A stretch of DNA of 64,000 bases from Metabacillus arenae (GTDB lineage Bacteria > Bacillota > Bacilli > Bacillales > Bacillaceae). Positions 52,639-61,917 of this stretch are shown here, piece after piece. The stretch spans positions 124,001 through 188,000 of the forward strand of contig NZ_JACXAI010000003.1 in assembly GCF_014773385.1 (NCBI RefSeq), read 5' to 3'. Below the pieces are notes generated by a model. The model was not told the origin of the DNA and did no database searches. It saw only the letters and a list, made by a program, of their open reading frames with translations. Positions within the stretch are counted from its first letter, which is position 1, and every line of letters begins with the position of its first letter. A program made the translations under genes and the position numbers.

Positions 52639-55600
52639 TTAATTATTATGCTCAAGGCAATGATAAACCGCCATCATATCTCGTTTATTTAACTCACGAA
52701 TACGATTGAAAATTGGAATATCTGCAACAGCCTCATGATTTAAGCTTTCAGCAACAACATCACTTACTGTTCCAGTTAACCATGTTTTTACTTGTATGCC
52801 TTCAACAAGTTCATTAAGGCCATCATCATTGATGCCACTTGCATAACAACTTACACAAGGAATTGTTAATTTGTACACGCCATCATGCAGATTATCTTCA
52901 GAAATCACTTTCTTTCCTTTACAGAATGGACAAGGATGGCTTTTTTTAATTTTATTAATTTGGGTAACTAATTTTTTGTAACCAAATGCTTCATAAACAT
53001 ATGTTAGTTTTTTGTATTTTCCATTTGTGAAATACTTATCTATGATCGTTTCTCTTGTTTCATTGATAGTAGGAAAATCACAGATGGTCACTTGATTATT
53101 GTTGCTAAAGGATTCGATATTGTCTTTGATTGTGTCCCAGAATGGTAAGACATTTTGCAATACCATTTCATAACCCGTAAAGCTTGCTTGTTCTAATTCA
53201 AACATTTTCAGTGCGACTTGTGTTTTTCTAGGAAGTAAAGAGACATCTTCTGTCAAAATCATATCGCCGCCTACAATTGATCTCAGTTTGACGAGTGCAG
53301 GTAAATCACCTGCTATTTTTAATACTTGATCAAGGGACAGATTGATCATTTCACGAATATCTGTGTCTCCAAATTTAAGAAGTTTATGGTGGTTTAAAAC
53401 TGTACCCTCACAAATTGGACAGGTAATCATCTCTTTTGATGCTTTCATATGCTCTTTAATAATCGATTTCGAAATGACAATATACCCACCAACAATAGTA
53501 TTAAAACCTACCCATGTTCTACGTGCCTTGCCTTTCTTATCATAAAATGACTTTTCAAAATACCCGTACCAAAATGTATGCTTTTCTTCATCTGACATCT
53601 CATTATAGCTTTTCGTCAGGTCAAACCCTAACTCATTCTTAATCTCTTCAAATAGAAATTCTAATTTTGGATATTGATAAAATTTTAATACTTCCATTAC
53701 TTCTGGATAGAATAGACCATCCCAGAATGGAACGTTTTTGTCCTGAATAACAACATCTTTATCAAATATTTCAATCTCAAGACGCCCCGAGCATGATGGA
53801 CAATGATTGTCCTGAGAAAAGAAATCGAAGCTTTTCGTATCTTTATTGGTCGGATGCGCCGCTATAATATGGTTCATCATGCCGCCAATTTCATAAAGGA
53901 AACTATATTGACTATACAAATGTCTTTCAAGATCAATGGCAATGACAGGTGCTATTTGTTTAGAATCGTATTCACCATAAATCAAACGGGCCATTGATGA
54001 TAAGCTTTTTAAAATACCGCCCTTATAAACATTTTCTGCATTTTTAAAATAGTCGATATGATTTTCTTTTAAAAACGAAATGCCATTTTGGGATTTGAGT
54101 GTAGACGAAATAGGCGATGGAAGTGCGATATCTTCCCTATTTTTAGTCTCATAATATTCATAATGACTAACAATATCAAGATGCGTGACAGGTTCATTCT
54201 TTCTTTTACCAAAATCAACAATAAAATCAGAACTTTCCATCATATAGGCATTATGTTCAATCATCATGATTGAAACTGATTCATCTTGTAGAATACCCCT
54301 GATACTATCAGTGAATTGATTTAAAATATTTTGTGATAATCCTTTTGAAGGTTCGTCAAAAATGAAAAGTGTTTGAGGATTTCTAGAATTTGCAAACAGT
54401 TCCGAGACTAAATGCACACATTGAAATTCACCAGTCGATAATGTTTGCGTCTTTCTATTTAAAGTCAAATAACCTAGTCCAAGTTTGATCAATAAGCTCA
54501 AACGTTTATGTGCGATATCTTCATTTGGAAGTTCATCAATGATATCTTCAATTGAGCGATCGAAAATATCATCAATTGCCTCACTATATTTTGTGATTTT
54601 CTTTTTAATATCAAGAAAAGTTGCAACAGTTGACCGACTTGTAATGGATTGGTTTCGATCTTGTCCAACCATAACGAGTTTATCTTTTTTGTACCGCTTC
54701 TGAAAATCTTTGGCAATACATTCGTTGACAAGTGTTGATTTACCACATCCAGACTCTCCGGTAATGGTTACAAGTCTATTTTTTGGTATTTTAATTTCAG
54801 CCATTTGAATATTACGACAATATAATTCATGAAATTGATAGTAATCTGTTGGCTCTTCCTCATTTCGTCCTGAGTATACTGGTTTTGGGCGCGGTGATTT
54901 ATCCACGATTTTTCCGCCGTATTTACCACTGCCAGGTCCAAAGAATACACGGGTCTCCGTTGTATCGAGCACTATATCAGAATGGTCAATAAGCCAAATT
55001 TGATTCTTATAGCCTAATTTTTTAATTTGTTCTAAAATTTTAAGTAATGTTTTGTGATCAATTCCGACTGATATTTCATCAATGATAATGACAGTATTTT
55101 CACTTACAGCCATGAATTCTGCGAGGTAAAGTCGTGTTAATTCTCCACCAGACAATGTACCCATAATTCTGTTTAATGTTAAGTAACCAATATTCATACT
55201 GATTATGTTTTTAAGAATATGTTGTTTTTCTTCACTAATATTTAAATCTTCGGATAGCGAAAGAATAATTTCAATACTTAAGTTGTTAATATCTGATATA
55301 CTATGCGGTTTACCAAATAAATCGATTGTATATTGCTGAACCTCCTCGTTATAACGCCTTCCATTACACTTTGAACATTCGACATTTTTGTTAGTACCGC
55401 GGCCTTTACACTTAGAACACCAGCCTAATTCATTATTAAATGAAAAGACTTCTGGAGAAAGATCGTATTTTTCAGCGAGTCTTACACGAATCTCTGTAAA
55501 TACGCCAGTATGCGTGCCAATTGTTGAACGTGGATTAGAAGAAATGGATGATCTTCCAAGAAAAAGCACTAAAGGCATTTCTTCCATATTAATGGCACTG

Positions 55601-55809
55601 AAATTTGTTTCCATAATATTAGGGAATAAATACTGATATTCAGCCTTTGGCAATAATGAAACGAGACGTTTCTTAGACTCTTCACCAATTGTCTGACAAA
55701 AAGTTGTTTTACCAGATCCAGATAAACCAGCAATGCCTAACGATTGATCAGCTGGAAGCGCTGCATCTAATTTGTTAATATTATTCGCAATTAATTGATT
55801 TATTTTCAT
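52639..55809 (-). CDS. UvrA-like ABC ATPase with rearranged modules, 1056 aa
   Basis: Two UvrA-type ATPase heads in the first 560 residues. Head 1: Walker A GLSGSGKTT (28-36), zinc module CSKCKGRGT...CSKCNGRRYN (131-154), signature LSGGE (219-223), Walker B VIIIDE (240-245). Head 2: Walker A TGESGCGKST (350-359), degenerate signature LSTGE (457-461), Walker B LFIFDEP (481-487), no insertion. The remaining 500 residues carry three more Cys pairs (CPSC 670, CPIC 797, CPFC 960 with CVSC 985) and a GFDLTKSYNEMSDEE...YGYFEK ... CPICEGTVL ... DIREMINLS order that resembles the insertion of a canonical UvrA N-terminal half, here moved to the C-terminus without its Walker A. So it is a UvrA paralogue, not the repair enzyme. 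AAGGAGATCACA precedes the ATG. Function unknown: drug or antibiotic tolerance and defence are guesses. Confidence 0.85.
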   Translation of the reverse strand: MKINQLIANNINKLDAALPADQSLGIAGLSGSGKTTFCQTIGEESKKRLVSLLPKAEYQYLFPNIMETNFSAINMEEMPLVLFLGRSSISSNPRSTIGTHTGVFTEIRVRLAEKYDLSPEVFSFNNELGWCSKCKGRGTNKNVECSKCNGRRYNEEVQQYTIDLFGKPHSISDINNLSIEIILSLSEDLNISEEKQHILKNIISMNIGYLTLNRIMGTLSGGELTRLYLAEFMAVSENTVIIIDEISVGIDHKTLLKILEQIKKLGYKNQIWLIDHSDIVLDTTETRVFFGPGSGKYGGKIVDKSPRPKPVYSGRNEEEPTDYYQFHELYCRNIQMAEIKIPKNRLVTITGESGCGKSTLVNECIAKDFQKRYKKDKLVMVGQDRNQSITSRSTVATFLDIKKKITKYSEAIDDIFDRSIEDIIDELPNEDIAHKRLSLLIKLGLGYLTLNRKTQTLSTGEFQCVHLVSELFANSRNPQTLFIFDEPSKGLSQNILNQFTDSIRGILQDESVSIMMIEHNAYMMESSDFIVDFGKRKNEPVTHLDIVSHYEYYETKNREDIALPSPISSTLKSQNGISFLKENHIDYFKNAENVYKGGILKSLSSMARLIYGEYDSKQIAPVIAIDLERHLYSQYSFLYEIGGMMNHIIAAHPTNKDTKSFDFFSQDNHCPSCSGRLEIEIFDKDVVIQDKNVPFWDGLFYPEVMEVLKFYQYPKLEFLFEEIKNELGFDLTKSYNEMSDEEKHTFWYGYFEKSFYDKKGKARRTWVGFNTIVGGYIVISKSIIKEHMKASKEMITCPICEGTVLNHHKLLKFGDTDIREMINLSLDQVLKIAGDLPALVKLRSIVGGDMILTEDVSLLPRKTQVALKMFELEQASFTGYEMVLQNVLPFWDTIKDNIESFSNNNQVTICDFPTINETRETIIDKYFTNGKYKKLTYVYEAFGYKKLVTQINKIKKSHPCPFCKGKKVISEDNLHDGVYKLTIPCVSCYASGINDDGLNELVEGIQVKTWLTGTVSDVVAESLNHEAVADIPIFNRIRELNKRDMMAVYHCLEHNN

Positions 55810-55911
55810 TGTGATCTCCTTACAATTCTCTTAATTTAGTATTGCCATGTTTGCTAAATGACAATTATTACAATACTTGTGATTTAACTTAATTCTTTAT
55901 TCCATTAAAAA

Positions 55912-56212
55912 TGAGGCTTTCCATGTTCGGGGAAGCTCCCGATTGCGGAATAGAGGACATGCCGGTTGAGCTGCAATCTTACTAAAGCACCCGTTAGACA
56001 TGGGAGGGAAAGCCGCCAGTTGCGTCGTGTGCAATGAGTGCATTATATATAGAATATTTGCGTTACCGACTCCTTTATTCCCGCGTGCCTTTATGTAGCC
56101 TTTATTATTAGTACTTTGATCTGAAAATTGGGTTGAAATTCTGCGAATAAGCGAGCATTTACGAGTAAATTGAATCTATCTGAGGGAGTTAAGCACAATC
56201 CTTTACAAACTA
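55912..56212 (+). ncRNA. Orphan copy of the IS110 3' noncoding end
   Basis: Without any transposase, this stretch repeats the tail of the IS110 element at 22.8-23.06 kb in the same strand: CCGTTAGACATGGGAGGGAA with AGCCGCCAG (55991-56019), CATTATAT, CTTTATGTAGCC, GAAATTCTGCGAATAAGCGA with GCATT (56136-56159) and TGAGGGAGTTAAG...TTTACAAACT (56180-56211). The 5' closing-stem arm is missing, but GGCTTTCC (55915-55922) can pair with GGAAAGCC inside. Either a decayed IS or a retained stand-alone RNA. Confidence 0.6.
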
Positions 56213-56438
56213 TATACTTATTTTATCAAAAAGGGACGTTATTTTTGACGCAAGGTAACCATTCAAAGCAATGTGGGCGCATGAGTCACTCAATTCTAGC
56301 GTCATCATCATTTTACCTTGAAGAATATTTTCTTCCAGATTGTGTTGTGTCATAGTAGAACTAGGGTTAAGGAGTCGATAACATATCTACTGTTGGCAAA
56401 TAATTGTTTCTTTAATACTCATCACTATCCATTCTTAA

Positions 56439-57146
56439 CTAATACCCAAAAAAGACATCCTTTTTGATATTCCGTTTTGGAATATTATGATTTTTTAAAT
56501 AAATAGAAATAGAATCTACCATTGACTTCGGTCCTGCTACAAAGTACTTACCATTGTTCTTATATAAAGTGCTCAACTTATCTATCTCTTGATGTAAGTC
56601 ATCCCTTGAATCAAGGTAAGTTACACTTATTGAAATATTGTTAGCCATTTCATCAAGTTCATCTTTATATATGTATGACTTTTTGCTTTCCATATAGAGT
56701 AGGTGTATTGACTTCTCGTTGCCATTTCCTTCCTCCTTTATTTGTTTTAGTATCGATCGAAATGGTGTAATTCCGATTCCACCTGCAATTAGAATTGAAG
56801 GACTGTTATCTTTTAAATAAAATGACCCTACAGGCCCACTCATACGAACTTTCATTCCCTGTTTTAATTCTAACATCGCTTTCTTAAAATCACTTGGGTC
56901 ATCACTGATACCAATTGTTATTTTAACAACGTTCTCTTTAGGAGCAGACGCCAAAGTGAATGGTCGAGTAGAATTTTTAATAGACTTATGAGTAATATTA
57001 AACAGACCATGTTGCCCTGCTTTCCAGGTTAAATCTTTATCTTTTTCAAATAGAAAAGTATATACACCTTCTGATTCTTTGTAGCTTTCTAACAATAATA
57101 ATTCTCTCTTTTTGAATATTGGTAAAATATCTTGAAAAACACTCAT
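56439..57146 (-). CDS. FNR-like flavin reductase domain protein
   Basis: 235 residues of the ferredoxin-NADP+ reductase superfamily: FAD-binding barrel with STRPFTLASAP (the RxYS-like motif), MSGPVGSFYL, then NAD(P) domain with ILIAGGIGITPFRSIL, LLYMESKKSYIYKDEL and AGPKSMVDSISIY at the end. There is no Fe-S domain and no membrane span, so it is a stand-alone cytoplasmic flavin reductase, like the C-terminal part of flavohaemoglobins. AAGGGAGATGGGGAA precedes the ATG. The electron acceptor is unknown. Confidence 0.88.
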   Translation of the reverse strand: MSVFQDILPIFKKRELLLLESYKESEGVYTFLFEKDKDLTWKAGQHGLFNITHKSIKNSTRPFTLASAPKENVVKITIGISDDPSDFKKAMLELKQGMKVRMSGPVGSFYLKDNSPSILIAGGIGITPFRSILKQIKEEGNGNEKSIHLLYMESKKSYIYKDELDEMANNISISVTYLDSRDDLHQEIDKLSTLYKNNGKYFVAGPKSMVDSISIYLKNHNIPKRNIKKDVFFGY

Positions 57147-57194
57147 TTCCCCATCTCCCTTTTAAATAGCTATCCATATTTATATGAAACAGTT

Positions 57195-57380
57195 TACATT
57201 TGCTATTGCGAATTCTTCGAAAGACCGTGGTTTTCTCCCTATGAAATAAAAACATCCGTTCACTTATACGGCCAGCCATTCCCCAATTATGGCAGCGATG
57301 GGAAGGAGATTAAAGTCATTTTTCCATCTCCATTTTGCAAAAGTATCCGATCTGTTAATGCGTTCCACACTTCTCAATAG
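57195..57380 (+). pseudogene. Unassigned protein-like fragment
   Basis: Open plus-strand stretch reading FERPWFSPYEIKTSVHLYGQ, then PFPNYGSDGKEIKVIFPSPF and ending NAFHTSQ-stop. It has balanced composition like real coding sequence but no start signal and no known family to my memory. Probably the tail of a disrupted gene. Confidence 0.3.
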
Positions 57381-57494
57381 AACTTGTAAATTGAAAATCT
57401 AATGATACATACATCTGATTTCATTTTTTGTCCGATAAAAGACAAGGCTTATAAAGACGCTCTTAACAATGATTTTATCAGTCTACTACCCTTG

Positions 57495-57522
57495 TATCAA
57501 TAGAGTGTACACTCTATTGATA
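57495..57522. repeat. Perfect 28-bp palindrome
   Basis: The half TATCAATAGAGTGT (57495-57508) is followed at once by its exact reverse complement, centred on the TA of GTAC. It lies 50 bp upstream of the start of a Tn3-family transposase remnant. Length and central TA match a resolvase crossover site (res site I is 28 bp in Tn3-type elements); alternatively a strong repressor operator. Confidence 0.75.
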
Positions 57523-57572
57523 TATAATTGACTAATTTTAACTGAATAATTACAGAAATAAGATGATGCTGT

Positions 57573-57673
57573 ATGAAAATTGCGAGAGGTAGAGAATTGC
57601 TTACACCGGAACAGCGACAGGCCTTTTGCAAATTCCTCAAAATGAATGGGTGCTAGGAACCTACTACACTTAG
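57573..57673 (+). pseudogene. Tn3-family transposase N-terminal fragment
   Basis: MKIARGRELLTPEQRQAF, then after a one-base frame change LQIPQNEWVLGTYYT and a stop, is the N-terminus of Tn3-family TnpA (RxxLLTxEQRxxFxxIPxDE-W-LGTYxT). Nothing further downstream matches. It is the third TnpA fragment in the window, all on the plus strand. Confidence 0.8.
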
Positions 57674-58333
57674 CAGGGAGTCGCTTGGGAATGTATCAAT
57701 GGTTGTATGGATGGTCCACCGCAAATTGTTCAAACTGTTTTCTTGGGCGGTTTGGCACGGTTAGCCAAGCTTTTTGGATATCGAATATGATTATGCACGA
57801 AAGAGAGTAAGAGAGTGGGAGAAATTTCTATGTATCCTATTCAAAAAACCGGATTCCTTAACATTCTGAAATCCGGTGAGAAAAATACCATGGCTAGACC
57901 AGGGGTACTCATATTACAATACAAAGAGGTATTTCCCGTTATATGGAAATACTATCAATAACCCCAATAATATGGCACCAAATCCAATGAACTGGGTTCA
58001 TGTAATGATGACTTTGTTTCAGGAGCAGCCTGACGCTGCTCCTCTTCACTGGAGAAATTTATAAGTTATTCGTCTGGATGTTAATGTCATTAAACTTAGG
58101 TTATGGCTAATTTCTATATTTTTATCACCTTCAATCCTTTAACATGCCTAGAGTTATTCCAGCAATTTACCGACTAAATATCCCCAAGAAACTATCTTAG
58201 TCATTTCCTATCAAACTATTTCATTTAAACAGATCTTCTCGAATAGGAGTAAATGTATCAAGTAAAATAGATTCCTCCAGAGCCATTACACTCTGGAATT
58301 TATTTTACATTTAACTACCTTCTTTCGCTCTTT
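57674..58333. other. 660-bp region without a firm gene
   Basis: A 62-codon open frame from GTG 57876 to 58064 (product contains IPWLDQGYSYYNTKRYFPLYG and NPMNWVHVMMTLFQEQPDAA) is conceivable but has no good ribosome binding site. A GAGCAGC/GCTGCTC hairpin overlaps its end. No family recognised; likely decayed mobile-element debris. Confidence 0.3.
58268..58300 (-). terminator. Terminator of the sugar operon
   Basis: ATTCC-CCAGAG and CTCTGGAAT pair with one bulge 35 bp after the yesL-like stop. Confidence 0.65.
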
Positions 58334-58975
58334 TCAGATGGATTCTGTTTTTGTTTTGGTTACGGTTAAGCCTTCTGCTTTTTTAAATACTTGATTCGCT
58401 GTCCACATGATCATAAAAGCTAGCAAACTAACACTGAAAAAAGGAATCACGCCAGGTACAATCGTTAAAATAAGATATAAAATGAATATTCCAATCATCA
58501 TTCCGAATGTGAAATGAGGATAGGAAGCACCTAAAATGAATGCATATTTCAAATACATACCTATTTTCCAATCGTAATGTACGTAAACCGGAAAAATATA
58601 AAGTAATACAATTAGAAACAAGAAGCTAATGACTAAAACGCCAAACCTGATTAATGTGAAAAAAATGCCTTCAATCGGAATGAATGCTAGGTCAACATAT
58701 AAAATAAAGCTGAAAATAACTAAGACCGCTCCAAGAAAATTTGATTTCACAAATTCCTTACGATAGGTTTTCCAAAAGACAGAAAAAACCGAAAACTCAT
58801 TTTTTCCTAGCACCCATTTGCGTATGACTGCAAAAAGAGCTACGGTAGCCGGCATAATCCCCAAGAGTACGAGTCCTGTCAATGTAAATAAAAGCCAAAG
58901 GAAGTTTACATATGCAAGCCGTGAAATCCATTCACTTATTCTGAAAAATCTACCCGAAAGCCCACCTAATCTCAT
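58334..58975 (-). CDS. YesL-family membrane protein (DUF624)
   Basis: 213 residues, about five membrane spans, of the YesL/YteU/DUF624 family encoded in Bacillus pectin and rhamnogalacturonan operons. The start MRLGGLSGRFFRISEWISRL and the following NFLWLLFTLTGLVLLGIMPAT are typical; an auxiliary role in sugar ABC transport is suspected but unproven. GGAGGGGCGTAT precedes the ATG at 58975; the upstream in-frame ATG at 58990 is overrun by that site. Last gene of the operon with Gfo/Idh and GH105. Confidence 0.88.
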   Translation of the reverse strand: MRLGGLSGRFFRISEWISRLAYVNFLWLLFTLTGLVLLGIMPATVALFAVIRKWVLGKNEFSVFSVFWKTYRKEFVKSNFLGAVLVIFSFILYVDLAFIPIEGIFFTLIRFGVLVISFLFLIVLLYIFPVYVHYDWKIGMYLKYAFILGASYPHFTFGMMIGIFILYLILTIVPGVIPFFSVSLLAFMIMWTANQVFKKAEGLTVTKTKTESI

Positions 58976-59012
58976 ATACGCCCCTCCCATAGATCAGAGT
59001 TATAGAAAAAAT

Positions 59013-60308
59013 CTATATGTTTACTTCGTTTTCAAGCTTTAACATACTTTGGATATTTATTGGTGCTTTTTCCTTTACTGATCTCCATATCGCTTCACCT
59101 GCAGCAATGGAATAAGCTCCAGCAACTGTTCCTGCCAAAATGTCATATTGTCTTCGCGGGTCTGCGCCTAAGAAAATATCCTCTAACAGAATCGGGTCCC
59201 CTCCACCATGGCCTCCCGGCGTTTGAACAACATGAATGATTTCCTTCGATCCAAATAAAGGATAGTATTCGATCGTCTGTTCGGGTACTGGAAACGGAAC
59301 TCGGCTAGGTGCATGAAATTCTTGTGTTTCAATTCTGCCTTTTGTGCCATTAATAGCCAGACGGTACCCTTCATATGGCAGGGAAAAATTAATCGAATAG
59401 CTTAAAAGAGCGCCTTTGTCATACTTTACGGTCGCAGTATATGTGTCTTCGATGTCAATTTCGGAATCAAAAATACAGGCATCCGGGCGATAATTTGTAT
59501 AATTTCCCGCCCTCATTTCTTTCATCGTATAATGATCATCTGCCACATTTATCGTTTCACTCCTCGAAGTCCATCTCATAAAGTAATCACATTTATGCTT
59601 GACATGACACGTACCACAAAAACGATGATCTTCCTTAGATGGGTTGAGTTCACCTTCTGGGCCATAATAATTCAAAGCTCCAAACGCAAAGACGTCGACA
59701 GGCTTTTGATCCAGCCACCAATTAATTAAGTCTATATGATGGGTTGATTTGTGAATTGAGAGTCCACCGGAATACTTTCGTCTCCTGTTCCATCGTTTGA
59801 AATAGCTCGCACCATGATACGTGTCGATATACCAGTTTAAATCGACTGACGTGATTCGACCTATCTTCCCTTCTAGTAAAAGTTCTTTAATTTTTCTGTG
59901 GATTGGACTGTAACGATAATTGAATGTAACCGTTACTTTGCCTTTACTGTCAGCCTCTGCCTTTAGTACCTTTTTAACATCCTCAACATTTGTGACCATT
60001 GGTTTTTCCGTAATCACATCTAGGTCATAAGCAAGACCATTTACGATGTACTCTACATGTGTATCATCTCTGCTTGCGACAATTAACGCATCTGGTTTCG
60101 TTTCCTCAATCATTCTTCCAAATTGTTCTGGTATATATGTAGGTACGTTGTTTATTTGTGGATACTCTTTCTGACAAGCAGTGAATCTATAAGAATCATA
60201 ATCTAATAACGCAACGATTTGATTGTTAGCCGCGAACTCATTTAGTAAAGGTTTTATAAACATTTTCATCGCTCTGTTGCTTAGGCCGCAGATCGCATAT
60301 TTTCTCAT
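59013..60308 (-). CDS. Gfo/Idh/MocA-family oxidoreductase
   Basis: 431 residues. N-terminal Rossmann domain (YAICGLSNRAMKMF, glycine-poor variant of GxGxxG; VITEKPMVT carries the EKP motif) and C-terminal alpha/beta sheet domain with SGGLSIHKSTHHIDLINWW, where the K..H..D set forms the catalytic site. A CGTCHVKHKCDYF segment (three Cys) marks a sugar-catabolic subgroup. NAD(P)-dependent oxidation or epimerisation of a sugar or uronate is likely. GAGGTGTTTTG lies before the ATG at 60308. Middle gene of the operon. Confidence 0.88.
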   Translation of the reverse strand: MRKYAICGLSNRAMKMFIKPLLNEFAANNQIVALLDYDSYRFTACQKEYPQINNVPTYIPEQFGRMIEETKPDALIVASRDDTHVEYIVNGLAYDLDVITEKPMVTNVEDVKKVLKAEADSKGKVTVTFNYRYSPIHRKIKELLLEGKIGRITSVDLNWYIDTYHGASYFKRWNRRRKYSGGLSIHKSTHHIDLINWWLDQKPVDVFAFGALNYYGPEGELNPSKEDHRFCGTCHVKHKCDYFMRWTSRSETINVADDHYTMKEMRAGNYTNYRPDACIFDSEIDIEDTYTATVKYDKGALLSYSINFSLPYEGYRLAINGTKGRIETQEFHAPSRVPFPVPEQTIEYYPLFGSKEIIHVVQTPGGHGGGDPILLEDIFLGADPRRQYDILAGTVAGAYSIAAGEAIWRSVKEKAPINIQSMLKLENEVNI

Positions 60309-60486
60309 CAAAACACCTCTTTTTTATTTTTATTAATCAATCCAGATAAAATAGTAAAAGCTTCATCTTGAAACTACGCGTACTTTGGAATAACCCCGAC
60401 CATTTGGTTGAAATATCGTTATTTTGATTTTGTGCTAAAAAAATCGGCAATGCATAGTTCTCCTAAATAATCTTTTCCTTAAAAAA

Positions 60487-61584
60487 TTATGAATGCAGCT
60501 TTTCCATCTCCATACAAGCAAGAATAAACGCTCCTGCACCATGTAAGTCGTTTTCACTACGTTCACGGCTTATATAATAATCGTAAATACCAATTGAGGT
60601 ACCGACACAAATATCCTTAATGACAACAGAATGGGGTGTCTCTTCAATTTTGTGGTCTAACAAACCTTGAAATCCCTTTTTTGCAATTTCTGCATATTCC
60701 GAACCAACATACTTATTCATAACGGCTTTCGCAATTGTATAAATGAATAAACTGGAAGCAGAAGACTCAAGCCAATTATCTACTCGGTCTCCCTTGTCCA
60801 CCACTTGATACCAAAGACCTGTACCGTCATCCTGATATTTGGACAGGGCGGCAACTAAATTTTGAATGACACCAATCCATTCTAATCGTTTCGGATGGTC
60901 CTCAGGTAATAAGTCAATCATATCGATAACCGCTAAACCATACCATCCCAGTGATCTCCCCCATATTTCTGGGGCTGTGTTTGTCTCTTTATTCACCCAT
61001 GGCATTTTACCTTTTTCATCCCAGCCATGATAATACAACCCTGACTTTTCATCCTTCGTGTGCTTTCTCATTAACTCTTCTTGGTGTATGACCATTTGGA
61101 TTAATTTAGGTTCATTGAATTCATTTGCATACTCTAAGGCAAACGGTCCTCCCATGTATAACCCGTCCAGCCACATTTGGTACGGATATTTATCCTTATG
61201 CCAAAAGCCGCCTTCGCTCGTTTTATTTAATGTATTGTACAAGCTTCTAAGTTTATGAGCTGCTATCTTATATTTTTCATTTCCTGTTTCCTTATATAAT
61301 GAAAACAATAGCAAGCCTGCTTGGATAGAATCTAATTCGTCCCTCCTAAAATAGAAATTCCCATTCTCATCGACTAAATGATCGACATATTGTTTGTAGT
61401 ATTGATAATATTTCTCGTTCTTTGTCTTTGCCCACACTTTCATCATTCCACATAAGAACACTCCTTGATGATAATGCCAGCTGCTTGCTGGGGGCAGCTC
61501 TGAAGGGGGAAATTTGTTCATTAATGTTTCTGCTAATTTTTCTGCCCAATAAAGGGGGGTTTCTACTTTAACATTTTCGTTCAT
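60487..61584 (-). CDS. Unsaturated rhamnogalacturonyl hydrolase, GH105 (YteR/YesR-like)
   Basis: 365 residues, six-hairpin (alpha/alpha)6 barrel family GH88/105. Catalytic Asp140 in MWLDGLYMGGP, plus SWHYHQGVFLCGM, FWHKDKYPYQMW, APEIWGRSLGWYGLAVIDMI and WLESSASSLFIYTIAKA are the family segments. It cleaves the unsaturated galacturonyl residue from disaccharides left by rhamnogalacturonan lyases; no signal peptide, so it acts in the cytoplasm on imported oligosaccharides. GAGAGGAGAAATAGAA precedes the ATG. First gene of the operon, with a cre site upstream and a YesS-type regulator divergent. Confidence 0.92.
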   Translation of the reverse strand: MNENVKVETPLYWAEKLAETLMNKFPPSELPPASSWHYHQGVFLCGMMKVWAKTKNEKYYQYYKQYVDHLVDENGNFYFRRDELDSIQAGLLLFSLYKETGNEKYKIAAHKLRSLYNTLNKTSEGGFWHKDKYPYQMWLDGLYMGGPFALEYANEFNEPKLIQMVIHQEELMRKHTKDEKSGLYYHGWDEKGKMPWVNKETNTAPEIWGRSLGWYGLAVIDMIDLLPEDHPKRLEWIGVIQNLVAALSKYQDDGTGLWYQVVDKGDRVDNWLESSASSLFIYTIAKAVMNKYVGSEYAEIAKKGFQGLLDHKIEETPHSVVIKDICVGTSIGIYDYYISRERSENDLHGAGAFILACMEMEKLHS

Positions 61585-61646
61585 TTCTATTTCTCCTCTC
61601 TATCTCATCGAATAACAAGCAAGCTTATATTTTTGTTCCATTTAAA

Positions 61647-61660
61647 TGAAAGCGATAACA
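61647..61660 (-). promoter_or_regulatory. cre site (CcpA) of the sugar operon
   Basis: TGAAAGCGATAACA is a perfect match to the cre consensus TGWAANCGNTNWCA, 63 bp upstream of the GH105 start, in the position expected for catabolite repression. Confidence 0.85.
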
Positions 61661-61917
61661 TTTTCATGTTTTTAAAAGATACGATCCTCTCCTCTTCTTC
61701 CATCCTCCTGATTCTAAAGTAGCTTATAAAAGATATGACATCTATAATCATCATGACAGTTAAGTGGATCTTGGGTATGAATGGATACTTTCAATTAAAA
61801 AAGTGATCTATTGAATATGATCTAAGATAATGATTATACCCAATCACTGCTCTTTTCATATATAATTAAATTAAAAAATTTCTAATTTTCAAAAAACAAA
61901 AATGTAAGGGGGTTCAT

